Source: Ophioceras dolichostomum (lineage: Eukaryota > Ascomycota > Sordariomycetes > Magnaporthales > Ophioceraceae). From it: a DNA stretch of 64,000 bases. The notes beneath the pieces are model-generated. The model saw nothing but the letters and a program-made list of their open reading frames with translations, did not search any database and was not told where the DNA came from. Location of the stretch: NCBI GenBank assembly GCA_003049485.1, contig PYST01000020.1, positions 62,001-126,000 on the forward strand. Reading direction: 5' to 3'. Below, piece by piece: positions 42,601-54,869 of this stretch; position 1 is the first letter of the stretch; every line of letters begins with the position of its first letter. Position numbers and translations under genes: made by a program.

Positions 42601-43872
42601 TGAGCCCGCACATCTCATTGGTCGGACGTTTGACGACATCGCTTTGGCGGGGTATCCGGAAGCACTCTCGAGCTGAGAAAAACCACATCAAGAAAAAGAC
42701 GGCCCGGAGCAGCCAAGAGTGTGATCAAGAGAGTCAAGAGATTGACGAGAAAGAGGAACGCGGAACAGGCTCTCTTCCAAGAGACCAAGAGATAAAATCG
42801 AAAAATCAAGCTTCTCGACCCAAGAAAGGGGAAAAGGGGAAGCTCTGACAAGCTGGATTGTATCTCTTGGAATGTCTTTCCGGAAACAGCTCGCATGCGC
42901 CGCACCAACCACAGCACCGCACTCGACGGAACAATCCAGATCGGCCTGCGCCGAGCGGAGTGAACGACACAAGGCAAACAAGAAGGATGCGATGGGACTC
43001 ATGGGAGGCCCAAGAGAAATGTCCAACGACGACCCACGATCCGAGAACGTGGGGCGAGGTATGGTGCAGTCTACTGTCCTGCTCGTCTCTGCCGCGGTTC
43101 CCCCATGCAAGTCAGACGTACACATATCGTCCAGGAGCTAGCAGAAGAGAGCAGAGGAGGAGCATAGTGTCACTATCGCTCGCCACCACTCGTAGGTACA
43201 TCCCACTCCTTCACTTCCGAGGGAGTTATTGCATGCCCCCTCGGTGACCAAACAAGGTAGGCCAGACGCCACCAACTAGGTTGCCAACACGGAAGTACTG
43301 CGGGATGAGGGGCGACTTATTTGTGCGCAACTATCATGGATTGAGTGCTTGGCTCGTTGCTTGGCTCTCGTTGGTGTGGGGTGCATCTTCTATTTCTCTT
43401 TGTTATTCCTTTTCCAGAAAAAAAAAAGACCGTACGCGGGACCCTGCATCGCGTACTTCTTGGTGGTGCACAAAAAGTGCCAAGAGACCGACCGACCGAC
43501 CGACTGACAGGCAGAGAGTGCCAGTGGAGGCACCAGGTAATTAATGAGTGAATTCTGATCCCTCCCGGTTCACATAAAAGCACCTGCATCTCGCACTCGC
43601 AGACTGGGCCTCGGTGCTCTCCCGAGAAAGAGTAACCTCAACTCCAACCCGTCCCCCTCTTTCCCCTCCTCTTCTCCTCACTCTCTTGCTCTCCAACCTC
43701 GTCGGCGCCATTGAAGGCACAGACAGTCAGCTAGACCAGGTCTGTCCTTCTTCCATCTCCTGCCGTGCAACAGAGCATCGGCACGGACACGGCGTCGTCA
43801 AGCTGACGACTAGCCATTGACGCCCCCTGCCCTTTTTAACGTGCCCCGTTCACCGAACGAAGAACCGTCAAG
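39678..43872. other. Long intergenic region
   Basis: About 4.2 kb with no supported gene. A GACC tandem repeat lies at 43486-43507 and a pyrimidine-rich promoter at 43640-43690 before the phosphate transporter. The 169-codon ORF on the minus strand (40394-40903) has no convincing features. Confidence 0.55.
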
Positions 43873-45931
43873 ATGACGATGCACGAATATTCCTACGTGT
43901 TCGCCATCGGCACGTTCTTTGCCATGCTCGATGCCTACAACAATGGCGCAAGTAAGTCACTCTCCCTCACTAGCCACCATAAGAAATGCTTTTCGCGGAT
44001 GTGTACCTGACATACAAAAACTGTTGTCTCGCGAAAACAGACGATGTGGCCAACGCCTGGGCGACTAGCGTCTCCTCGCGCTCCATCTCCTACCGCCAAG
44101 CCATGATCTTCGGCACCATATTCGAGATGCTCGGCGCCATCACCGTGGGCGCCCGCACGGCCGAGACCATCAAGAACGGCATCATCCCCAACGACGCCTT
44201 CCGGGACAACGCCGGCGTGCAGATGCTCGCCTTCACCGTCGCCCTCGCGGGCGCCTCCTCCTGGGTGATGTGGTGCACGCGGCACTCCGCCCACGTCTCG
44301 TCCACCTACTCGCTCGTCTCGGCCGTCGCCGGCGTCGGAGTCGCCACCGTCGGCGCGTCCAAGGTCCAGTGGGGCTGGAACAACGGCAAGGGTCTCGGCG
44401 CCATCTTCGCGGGTCTCGGCATGGCGCCCGCCATCTCCGCGGCCTTCGGCGCCATCATCTTCATGCTCATCAAGGTCGTCGTGCACATGCGCAGCAACCC
44501 CGTGCCCTGGGCCATCTACACCTCGCCGTTCTTCTTCCTCATCGCGGGCACCATCTGCACGCTGTCCATCGTCTACAAGGGCTCGCCCAGCCTCGGCCTG
44601 GCCAACAAGCCGGCCTGGTACATCGCCGCGGTGACCCTCGGCGTCGGCGGCGGCCTGTTCGTGCTCTCGACCATCTTCTTCGTCCCCTTCGTCCACTCCA
44701 AGGTCATCAAGAAGGACCACTCCGTCAAGTGGTGGATGTTCATCCTGGGCCCCATGCTGTGGCACCGCGTCCCTCCCGTTGAGTCCGACACCGCCAACGT
44801 GCCCGACTACGCCGTCGTGCAGGAGTACGACGACGAGCGCGAGGAGCGCCTGAGGCGCGAGGCCGAGGCCGCCGCCGCCGCGGCGGGCTCGAACGCCTCG
44901 TCCAAGGAGTCCGGCGAGGACCTCCCTAGCAAGGAGAAGGAGGCCGCCGCGGCCGGCAGCAACGCCATCCCCGGGGAGAAGGGCATGGTGGTCGCCGAGG
45001 CGGCCAACGCCCAGCTCACGTACAAGGAGCTCATGGAGCAGGGCCAGGAGAAGCTGCATGCGCGCCTCCGCAAGGGCCGCGGCCCCCTGGGCTGGGCCAT
45101 GCGCCTGCTGCACAACAACCCGGTCGGCTCCGGCGAGATGTACGAGTGGCACAACATCAAGATCCTGGCGAAGCGCGTCCCGGCCATGATCGTCGTCGGC
45201 GCGCTGTACGGCTTGCACTACGACATCCACGCGGCGCAGACGGGCATCAGCGGCACCCCCGAGGCCGAACGCATGGCGAGGGTCTACTCGTACGCCAAGA
45301 AGTACCCGAACGAGGTCGAGCACACGTACTCGTTCGTCCAGGTCATCACCGCCTGCACGGCCTCGTTCGCACACGGCGCCAACGACATCGGCAACTCGGT
45401 CGGCCCCTGGGCCGTCATCTTCGCGACGTGGGACACCGGCAAGGTCCAGGGGAAGTCGGCCCAGGTGCCGATCTGGCAGCTGGCTGTGCTTTCGCTGACG
45501 ATCTCGCTTGGTCTGCTCACTTACGGGTACAACATCATGAAGGGTATGTCATCTCCTCATGTCTCTCGCTCCTCCCTCTCGCATCGCACGACTCTTTTGT
45601 TGTTTGTTCACTTCGCTAACGGGTCCGCTTACGAAAAACAGTCATGGGTAACAAGCTCACCTACCACTCCCCCAGCCGCGGCTGCTCCATGGAGATGGGC
45701 GCCGCCATCACCGTCCTCGTCTTCTCGCAGTACTCTCTGCCCGTCTCGACCTCGATGTGCATCACCGGCGCCACCGTCGGCGTCGGTCTGTGCAACGGCA
45801 CCTACAAGGCCGTCAACTTCCAGCGTGTCGGCCTGCTCCTGCTCTCGTGGATCGCCACCATCCCCATCGCGGGCACGCTGGCCGGCGTGCTGATGGGCAT
45901 CATCCTCAACGCACCGCATTTCTTCCCCTAA
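43873..45931 (+). CDS. pho89: Na+/phosphate symporter, PiT family (Pho89-like)
   Basis: Three exons: 43873-43951, 44041-45543 and 45642-45931; 623 aa. Both introns have GTAAGT/GTATGT donors and CAG acceptors and restore the frame exactly. The two PiT signatures are present: GA-NDVANAWATSV at the first splice junction (about 25-37) and AHGANDIGNSVGPWA in the second half. About ten membrane segments flank a large hydrophilic cytosolic loop (about 290-400), rich in Ala, Glu and Lys with two AAAAGSNA-type repeats. The family imports inorganic phosphate with Na+ at the plasma membrane and is typically induced under phosphate starvation and alkaline pH. The nearest CACGTG (a Pho4/NUC-1-type site) is at 41702, too far to be convincing. 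Confidence 0.93.
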
Positions 45932-46978
45932 GAGGTGGAAGATATCTAGGTACCTACCTAGCGTCCAGGGAGAAATCAGGGGCCATGGATGAGCGAAGCT
46001 CCTGGTCTCTAGGTACCTGCGAGCCAGCTTTCTCCTGCCTCCCGTAATAAAAAGCCTTGTTCAATACTTCTCCTTTTGTCATTTTCCACCACTGATCGAG
46101 CCTTAGCTCTCTGGCAGTCAGTTGGGCAGCAATCTTCTGGTCGTGTATTTTCATCATCTTGGGGAGGAAAGGTAGACTGGATTTGGTGAGCGTTGGAGCG
46201 TTTTAGAATACCCCACCCAACTTTTTTTGGGACCAGTAGTAGCTGCAACCATGAAATTATTGACAAGATACTACCACCATGCCTGTCGCTGTGTTGTTGA
46301 GCCCGTGCCTGCGGTGTCAAACGCCAGTGATAGATCCCCGTGTAAGCACATGTTCGATTTGATTGGTGATCGCCGAGGGACCATTCAGAGACCCAGACGT
46401 CCACAGCTTTACTACGGCTGTCTAACATGGAAGCGAGTGCACAAGCGGGTGGGTTGCAGATGTCCTACGTCGCTTGGTCAGTTACGCCGGAGCAAATCCG
46501 AGACATGGGCATCACGAACACGCCTCTGTAACTACGAACCAGCTGGACGTCCCTGAATGGGCAAGTCCTTAGGACGCATGCTGGCTTCATGTCTCGACAC
46601 ACGCAGCCGGACGATTTAGGAATAAGCCGGAGCGCCCGTTGTAATGATTGCAGCCGGGGACCCAACAGAAGGATAGCCTCAATATGCCGCTGAACTCGCC
46701 GATTCCCAAGTTGTCTATACTCAAAGCCTGGGCAGAAAAAAACAGACGTACGTGCAGCCAGCCCAGGTGGCATTACATAGTCGTACAAAGAAATAGCCCG
46801 TAAATCTACAGGAAGGCAGCCCGAGAGCAGTCCCAGACACCCAACGCTGGCCCAGACCTAGCTAATGACACAAATAGATAGAGACCTGCTACTCGGTACG
46901 AATGGGAGCATATCGTTGACGATTCATCACCGCACACGCAGGGGTGGAGCAAGCAGAAAAAGGAGAAAATGTAGCTCA
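45932..46978. other. Intergenic region between convergent genes
   Basis: 3' flanks of the phosphate transporter and the RecQ gene. TAGGTACCTACCTAG occurs at about 45948 and TAGGTACCTGCG near 46010. Nothing else recognised. Confidence 0.55.
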
Positions 46979-49864
46979 TCAGGGGACAACTCGAGGATAC
47001 CTCCTCTTCGGCCAGGCCCCGACATTGTCATGACTGCCTCGACCGTACTGCTGGGATCCCCACCTCCCCTGCGACCTGTCCTGACTGCCTTGTCGGTAGC
47101 TGGCCTGCTGCTTGGGCTTCCAAGACTTCTTGGCCTTGCCCTGACTGCTGGACGACGGCTCGAGCTTGGGTTTCGTCTCCTGTGCACTGCCGCTATTTGT
47201 GCCGCTGTTCTTGCCCCACTGCTCCCGCTCGCAGACCTCGGTGAACTCCTTCATCAACGCCTGTATGTGTGCGTGTAACAAAATGCTAGAGTTAGCGCTC
47301 CGACCCGCAGTGTTTGACTTGCTCCCCGGGAAGACAAGGTCAAGGGAGGGGGAACCCGGACAGGTTACCAATGCCTCGCCCGTTTTTTTTGACGTTCAAG
47401 ACGTACCTTAAAATCATGACCCTCCATCGACCCAAACACCCCGCCAGCCTTGTTCAACCCCAACTGATACACGCGAGGACTCGCGATGCCGAACGCGACC
47501 CTCGCCAAGAAGCGAGGGTCATCACGGACATGGCAAACCCTCAGTATGGCATCAATCAGCCCGGCCATCGCGCCGCCGCCGCCGCCGCTTGGTCGGGGCG
47601 CCATCGTCGCAGGCCTTCCATCGAGACAAAAGCTGCAGTGGCCGCACAGTCCTTTCTTGTCACCCGGCAAGTCCATGTCGAAGTGCCTCGCGAGCGACAG
47701 CGCGAAGCACACGGGGCGCGTGACCAGGCCGACGACCTCGTCGATGCGGCGCATGGCCTCCTCTTCGCGCGCCTCGAGGTCCACGAGCAGCTCGGAGGCC
47801 AGGTCGTCGATCTCCTGCGGGGTGCGGGGCAGCAGTTCGTCGGTCAGGGTGCGGTAGCGGTGCTCGATGCCGGTCGCGGTGAGCTTGATGACGCCGCGGG
47901 AGTGCAGCTGGTTGAGCTTGCTGATAAGGTCCTGTCGGTTCAGGCCGTGCAAGCGCGTCGCCTGCTGGATGTCGATGTGGTAGTACTTTTTTGCCATCGT
48001 CGCGTTTTCGGCGATCGCCTTGCCCTCGCGGGAGCGGTCGTTGGCGATGACGGCGTTGTACCTCGGAGTGGGCTCGTACTTGTACTCGCCGTACTCCGGG
48101 GTGATGGCGCGGATGAGGCCGAAGCGCAGCTCGAGCGCGGCGTAGATGACGCCGAGCGGGTTCATGCCGATGTCGTAGTCCTTGCTCTGCTGATACTGGC
48201 ACCGCTTGAACACGCTGCCTACGGGCAGGGCGACGACTTCCTCGGAGAAGATGTTCTGAAGGAGTGCGAGGAGCGAGCGTTTCGACGGCGTGTCTCCCCG
48301 CGCGAAGCTCTCGCGTATGTTCATGTCTTCGGGGCATAAGAAGAACATGCAAGTGCTCGGCTTGCCGTCGCGGCCGGCGCGGCCGATCTGCTGGCTGTAT
48401 TCCTCGACCGAGCCTGGAATGCCGTAGTGTACAATTGTACGTAGATTGGGCTTGTCGATACCCATGCCGAAAGCGATGGTAGCAACGACGACATCGACCT
48501 TGTCCTGCATAAACATCTCCTGGGTGGCCCGCCTCTCGTCAGTCTTGAGGCCCGCGTGGTACGGCTTCGAATTGAACCCGCCTTGGGAGGCTAGCTCCTT
48601 CGCAAGCTTCTCTGTATCATCGCGCGTCGAGGCGTAAATGAGCGAGGGACCTGGATGCTTCGTCAAAAACTCACAGAGAGCGTCGAATTTGTCGCTGGCT
48701 TTGGGGACGCTTTTGGCGAGGAGCGTCAGGTTGGGGCGGTACGGCGATGTGCGGTAAACATCGGCCTGGTCAACGTCGAAAGCTGCGCACACATCCTCCG
48801 CAACTTTCGTAGTGGCGGTCGCTGTCAGGCAGATCGCTCTTTCAGCTTTGACCTCCTGGACGAACCGGGCAACCTTGAGGTAGTCTGGCCTGAACTGGTG
48901 GCCCCATTCGGAGATGCAGTGAGCTTCGTCAACAGCCACCAGGCGGACCCCACCAGGGATGCGCTTGATGCTTTCGATGAAGCCCTCGTTGTTGAGGCGC
49001 TCCGGAGCACAATACAACAGACGCAATGTGCCGTCTCGCATCGCAGCGCTGACAGCTTGCTGCTCCTCCCACGTCTTCGTGGAATCGAGACTTTCCGCCG
49101 AGATGCCTTTGCGCTTGAGGACGTCGACCTGGTCCTTCATGAGCGCCAAGAGGGGTGACACGACGATGCTGATGCCGCTGGATCCAGCTCCTCTGCTTCC
49201 AGACCGTCTGTCCAATTCTTCGAACGCAAGAGCGGGAATCTGGAAAGCATAAGCGGATGGTCCAACGAAAGGCTTGCCGTATGCAAAGTACAACAGACAT
49301 GATGACTGATTAGGTACTCACCTGGTAACATAGTGATTTCCCACCACCAGTAGGGAAAATCACCATGGCGTTCCGGTCGTGGAGAATTGCCTGAATGGCA
49401 GCTTCTTGCTCCAGGCGAAATTCTTTGTGGCCAAACTTTTGTGTCAGAATTGACCGCGCCAGATCGAGCTTCATAGGCTCTGGCTTGAAGTCTTCCCACT
49501 CTTCTGACTTGATCCGGGGACGCTTGGCATCGGGGCTTCCTTCTTCAAGCTTGATGCGGGTCCGTGTATCACACTCTCCATCACCAAGAGCTTCGACCTT
49601 CCTCTTGTGCGACGGGATTGCGGCATTGCCCTGAGAAGACTTCAAGATGGCCTCTGCCGTAGTGTCTTCAAACAAGTCGTCCCCGTCGTCGTAGTCCTCA
49701 ACCCAAAAGTCGTCATCCTCAGCCTCTGGCAGGGTGGCCTGAGGTTTAGATTGTTGTTGATGCTGTGGTTGACTTTGCGAACTGACCCGGGGTTGGCTTG
49801 AGCGCAGAATGGTCTCGGCGTCTACGCCGTCAAACAGGTCGTCTCCTGAGTCGAAGTCGCTCAT
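46979..49864 (-). CDS. RecQ-family ATP-dependent DNA helicase
   Basis: Three exons: 49864-49322, 49239-47407 and 47260-46979; 885 aa. An acidic N-terminus carries a tandem repeat (GDDLFDGVDAETILRSSQ and GDDLFEDTTAEAILKSSQ, about 5-22 and 53-70). The helicase core has motif 0/I EFRLEQEAAIQAIL..FPTGGGKS (Lys176), motif II DEAH (285-288) with WGHQFRPDY, motif VI QQIGRAGRDGKPS, and an RQC zinc site including C713, C716 and C719 in LCGHCSFC. There is no HRDC domain; the tail is basic, Gln/Ser-rich and ends RRYPRVVP. RecQ enzymes are 3'-5' helicases in recombination and fork repair. The short length suggests a RECQ1/RecQ2-like rather than BLM/Sgs1-like member. It shares a 342-bp divergent promoter with the asparaginase gene. 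Confidence 0.92.
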
Positions 49865-50206
49865 AACGAACGGTAGCTTATAGAAGCAAAATTTGAAAGC
49901 TAGAAGAGGCAAACAGCAGAGTCGTTGAGCGGGCAAGCAATGACACTGTTTGGGGACGGCACGGTGGTGATGTCTTGGATGACCTCAGACGCGACCCACA
50001 GGCGACTCCAGGGGTGGACCCGAAGTGATGCACTGCGATAAGATAAGGCGTGAATGATGGTATCAAATGCGATAAGATAACAGCCTCGGTACCGTCGTTG
50101 AAGGGATCAACGATGTTCTCCCGAGCCGTCCTGCCCTCCCGACTGACTCTTGCAATCACACCAGTCTGGCCTCAGCAGGAATCGGGGTCTGGCGATCCTG
50201 ACCACA
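49865..50206. other. Divergent promoter of RecQ and asparaginase genes
   Basis: 342 bases separate the two start codons. An imperfect repeat of GCGATAAGATAA occurs at 50035-50046 and 50069-50080 (GATA-type motifs). GATA sites could link the asparaginase to nitrogen regulation, but this is only suggestive. Confidence 0.5.
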
Positions 50207-51870
50207 ATGAAAAATATGTCCAAAATACCACAAATGGAGTACAAACGTCCGGTTCCGGGGGGTTCTCCCCGCCTGATCATCCACGGCGGCGCGGGGAATA
50301 TCACCCCGGCGAACCTGTCTCCGGAGCGGTACCATGCCTTCCGCACAGCTTTGTTAACGATTGTATGTCAGGTTCTAACGCAAACTCTCTCGAGATCTGT
50401 TATATGACATTTAGCCAAACAAATCATAAAAGCACTGCCTGAGCTTTCCTGACATTCTGTCCTCATCTCCTCGAACAGGTCTCCAAAACCTACACGTACA
50501 TGACCACCCCCCTCCCCGACGACACTACAGGTTACCGCAACCACCACCACGCCCTCCCATCCGCACTCGACGCCGCAGTCCACGCCGTGCTCCAGCTCGA
50601 AGACAACCCCCTCTTCAACGCCGGCCACGGCGCCGTCTTCACCCGCGACGGCGTCAACGAGCTCGAAGCCTCCGTGATGGTCTCGCGCGGCCACGCCAAG
50701 CGCGGCGTCGGCGTCACGGGTCTGCGACACGTGCGAAACCCCATCCTCCTCGCGCGCGTGATGCTCGAGCACGGCGACGCAGATCTCGCCGGCACCGGTA
50801 CCAGTTCCAACGTATCCTGCTTCTCCTCCGCTAGCGGCGACACCGAAGCCGATGCCGATGCCTCGAGGAGACTAGACGTGCCCTCAGCGCAAGGCCACAC
50901 CCTCCTCCACGGCCCGACCGCGGAGGTGCTCGCGCAGAAATACGGACTCGAGCTCGTAGAGCAGAGCTACTTCTTCACGAAGCGCCGATGGGACGAACAT
51001 ATCCGCGGCCTAGACAGGGAGAAGCGCTCGGGCGGCGCCGAGCCCGCGTCGTGGTCTGCGACGGAGTACCTGCCGCAGGGCACGGTGGGCGCCGTCGCGC
51101 TCGATTCGGAGGGCGTCATCTGTGTGGCGACCAGCACGGGTGGGCTGACGAACAAGCTGACGGGACGGATCGGGGACACGCCTTCCCCCGGGACGGGGTT
51201 CTGGGCCGAGGAGTGGGTGGAGGATGGGGATCCGACTGGTGTTGCCGCCGCGACGTATGATGATGTGGCGGGTTGGCGGCGGGCTTTGGCGCGCCCTGGC
51301 CCGGTTGTGTTGTTGAGTGAATCGCTAAGTGCGCTACTAGCTGACTGTTTGCCTGTGCCGTTGCTGTATAGCCCACTTGCTAGCAGGAGGGATGATGATG
51401 ATGTTGTGGCGGATCTCGTGACGACCCGGTCGTTCGCCGGCTCGGGTACCGGTAACGGCGACAGTTTCATGCGCGTCGACGCTCTACGCACTGTTGCTGC
51501 CATGGCGCGGTTCAAGCCGGTGTCGTCCGCCGCGGCACTGAGCGCGGTGTCCGGCCCTGGCGGAGAGCTCCAGCAGAGCGCCGGTCCGCGGTGGGGTAGC
51601 AGGGGCGAAGGTGAGGGCGGGATCATCGGGATCGAGTGCGCGGTTGTGCGTCGCGATGGTGTCGATGGGAAGGTCGCCGATTGGAGGGGGGAAGTCGTTC
51701 ATGACCACAACTGTGGCGGCATGTTTCGCGCATGGATCGACGAGGCGGGCAAGGCGGTGTACAAAGTCTTCTTGGAGACGCCTGACGCGGCGGGTTATGA
51801 AGGCGAGGGGAGAGCGGAGGACGTGCGAGTTTGGGGTAGCGAGAAGGCTGGTGATGTCTGTGCTTTGTAG
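50207..51870 (+). CDS. Ntn-hydrolase L-asparaginase / isoaspartyl peptidase
   Basis: Two exons, 50207-50362 and 50479-51870 (intron GTATGT..ACAG); 515 aa. RLIIHGGAGNITP opens the domain, followed by VLQLEDNPLFNAGHGAVFTRDGVNELEASVM. The autocleavage site precedes Thr254 in LPQGTVGAVALDSEG, the catalytic nucleophile of the class. STGGLTNKLTGRIGDTPSPGTGFWAEEW supplies the substrate-binding loop. The enzyme hydrolyses asparagine or isoaspartyl peptides after self-cleavage into alpha and beta chains. It is longer than plant/bacterial members because of Ser/Asp/Gly-rich insertions (about 165-185 and 340-420). Other in-frame starts lie at 50216 and 50234. Two GATA-type repeats in the promoter hint at nitrogen control. 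Confidence 0.9.
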
Positions 51871-52333
51871 ATGGCATCGAGGTTAGCTAACTGCGGCTAG
51901 TAAAGAATTGGTACGTACACGGCGAGAACGGTCGCGCTGTGGATGTTTGCAACTCGTGGTGGTGCCTCTAGGCGAGAAAGTATTATGTATTGTGACAAAT
52001 GTCGTTCGTATCCCAGGCTGGGCACCCACCCCAGGTGCCCACCCCGTCTTTCGGTTCTTTCTCCCCGAGAAAACATTCCCCCCGGTTTCTATGGTACATG
52101 TGATCTGAGAACGCCGAGACCGCCCGAAACGGTGATGCCGAGATGGTAGGAAAATCGCAGGGGGGCTTCCCGCAGAGTTGTACAAAATTTTGAGTCTGCC
52201 CCAGATTTGGGGGGTTAGAGAAAGATAGTTGTAGAGTGGTGAGATGTGGGAAGCGAGAGTATATGCCTCGTGTCGGTCGTATCCGTGGATGGGCCGGGTA
52301 GAGGAAGTGTTGTGTCGTCCGGTGCGAGCATCT
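51871..52333. other. Intergenic region between convergent genes
   Basis: 3' flanks of the asparaginase and Tim17 genes. The only internal structure noted is a short inverted repeat, GGCACCCACCCCAGGTGCCC at 52021-52040. Confidence 0.5.
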
Positions 52334-52986
52334 TCATATGTACACTTTATCGCCCTGCTGTTCTGGTGGCGGTAGAGGAGCCTGTTGTTTGATAGTTACG
52401 CACATTATTAGCTAAAACTGTCCGTCTTATCTGTTCTGGAAGAGCGAGGACACTTACCTGTGGTGTTGTGCTCGCCGCCATCATCTTCTGGAAACCGATA
52501 CCGACACCCTCGATAACAGCTAGCAGCACCGCGCAGCCGATGGCGTTGTTCCTCGCGCTCTTATAGCCTCCACGAATAGCCAATGAGCCGCCGGTGAAGA
52601 AGCCCGCGATGATGGCGTTGTATGGGTCCTCCTTCTTGCGGATACCCTTGACGGCGCAGTCGAACGTGCTGAAAAGGCCACCCCAGACACCAAAGTTTCC
52701 ACCTAGTACTGGTGCCCGTAGCTTAATCGCCGTCAACGCGCCTATCCGCCTTTCGCCGTATGGTGAGTTGCGAAAGCCTTTTACACCGTGCCAGATCGTG
52801 CCGCCGATGGCCTATATGCGGTGGAAGATGGTCGGTTAGCAAGGCGACGCCCAGATCGGGGGAACCTATCAGTCGCGGAAGATGCTGGTGAGCTGTACTC
52901 CGGGTAGATGAACTCACTCCCATACAGAACGCGCCGCCGAAGTCATTGAGGATGACCCATGGGCAGGGATCCCGTCCGTGATCCAT
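52334..52986 (-). CDS. tim17: Mitochondrial inner-membrane translocase subunit Tim17
   Basis: Three exons: 52986-52918, 52811-52458 and 52381-52334; 156 aa, the normal Tim17 length. All junctions are canonical. The product begins MDHGRDPCPWVILNDFGGAFCMG and continues AIGGTIWHGVKGFRNSPYGERR, KLRAPVLGGNFGVWGGLFSTFDCAVKGIRKKEDP and IIAGFFTGG, highly diagnostic of Tim17. Four hydrophobic, glycine-rich spans follow, then a Pro-rich tail (APLPPPEQQ) that replaces the longer tails of some orthologues. The conserved N-terminal acidic Asp residues and the Cys pair (C8 and C75-equivalent) are present. It forms the presequence-translocation channel of TIM23 in the inner membrane. Open reading continues past the second donor, but only the spliced form restores the usual ending. 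Confidence 0.95.
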
Positions 52987-54869
52987 TTTGTGAGGGGGTG
53001 GTGACGGAGGATGGAGTTGATCGAGGGTGACGGCTAGAACGGAGTTGGTCTGCTCGGCTGCGCGGTAACCGCAGGAGTCGTTTTTAAAAGCAGCGAGAAA
53101 ACGGAGGATAGTGCGAAACAAAGAGTTGCCCTTGATGGCTGTTGAAAGTTCGGTGACAGGTATCGCGGCGTCTGGGGTTCTTGATGCAGGCTATGGAGGA
53201 GTTCCTGCGAGGCAGTCCGTAACCTGACGATATGCGGCATGAAAAAAAATGTTGCTATCTGCAGGGATCCGCAAAAAGATTGCCGGTCACCTCCGTGAGT
53301 GGTCCGTGCGCATCCCGTCGCAATTCCGAATGCCAAGCCAGATATCTCTTGCCTTCGATGAGGAGTTGTCGGTTTTTTTTTCTTTGGACTTGCCAACAAG
53401 TAAATTGAGCAGGCTTTCAATGCTCCAGTCTTTGCTTCAACACTGGAACTTCAAAGACACTATCTTGGTTGACTAAGCGTTCAATGCTGTTTGAAAGCGG
53501 GCACCACTTTTTTTTTTTGAAGCTGTGCATGGAACTTTTATGATGGCCGTATCTGAAGCCCTATCAGAACGACTGAATGTCGGCAAACGGCGTCAAGCTT
53601 GCGTGCACATGCGAGCGGTTTATCTCTTTCCGACTTCGCTCCCAATCAGACTGTTCCCCGACTCCCGACTTCAGCTGCGCACGGGAGCAACCTAAGCGCT
53701 GTGCGGCGATTGGGCTTGCAGGAGCAAGCTCAACAACGGCCAACGAGAACAAGAGGCTGGACTCGTTCTTGCAGTTGCGGTGTGGCGTGTGATAAATCTT
53801 GCCCCCGACATTGACAGGCCCACGCGGCTGTCGGCCCTTGGCTGGCGCCTGGTTTGTGTTATGTTGGGCGTTGACGTCCGAGCTATGTGTGCTTGCGCGC
53901 AATTTATGAATTGGCCCGTTGAGCACGATGACACAGTTGTCCTTGCCCTGCTCTCCCATTCATGTCGCCCAAGCTTGGTGCTATGGTTGGGCATTTGAGG
54001 ACAACGAAACTTGGGCGGTGTGACTCCGACAATCGCCTTCGCTGTACACACATCGTGCACCCCATGTTTCCTGGAAATCTCTGTCATCTCTTGTCATTTT
54101 TCACCCTCCGTCCGTGCCGTCTGGCATGATGCCACCGCTTACCCTGCGCTTGCGTCATCTGCCAGTGAAACGAAGGAATGGAAGCCTCCGAGACTGTAAA
54201 AAGCCAGCCTGGCCGCCCACCTCTGTGCCCTAAAAATTTCGTCTGGAGGCTAGAGGGTGGACGTAGGGCATCGTCGGCGTTTCTTGACAACACTCACGAG
54301 GACTGTGTCGACATGGCCGTCATCAGCCTTGCCGACCAGAGGCAGAGGGAGCAAGAAAACGAAGGTGGGGGATGCCGAGGTTGCCAAAAGATTCGCAGCA
54401 CCGAAACACACACGTCGCAGGCGGCTATGGACAATGTCCAGATCTCTCCAATTAACGGTATGTTGCAGTTCATCCACGTGCTCAATGAGTCCTGCGGTCC
54501 GGTCTATTGGGATCCTCGGCGTAGGTTGGAAGGGGAGAATATCCAGTCCTAGAATGTTCCTCCCCTGTCTCATGTCTCGGTGTGGCACCTACCGTTGGCA
54601 GTCTCTGTGGGGGTACTTTTGAGAATGCTGGCCTGGAGTTAAGTCATCCAAAGCAGAGTTTGGGGGAAGATTTGGGGGCCACTCCACCAACACAGGAGCT
54701 CGATGACGACCGAGAAAACCTTGCGATCTCAACATTCGCAGCCCGCCCGTACTGGCAACGCGCAAGACATTATTCCAGTAAATATCCGTACGCTAATTGC
54801 ATCAATTGCGTACCAGTCGACACGCCCTCGATCGCGACACGGCCAACAGAGCTGTTGGCGTCCAACGAC
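52987..54869. other. Intergenic region between Tim17 and DUG2 genes
   Basis: The divergent upstream regions of both genes. No gene supported. The frame of the WD40 protein is open from 54582, so translation might begin upstream of 54870. That stretch shows no domain and I treat it as leader. Confidence 0.5.

Noticed and set aside
43935..45374. 479-codon antisense ORF over the phosphate transporter
   Set aside because: Asp/Val/Gly/Arg-rich reverse-complement artefact of GC-rich coding DNA.
54582..54869. 96-codon upstream extension of the Dug2 protein
   Set aside because: No domain; Dug2 proteins normally start shortly before the propeller. Kept as an alternative only.
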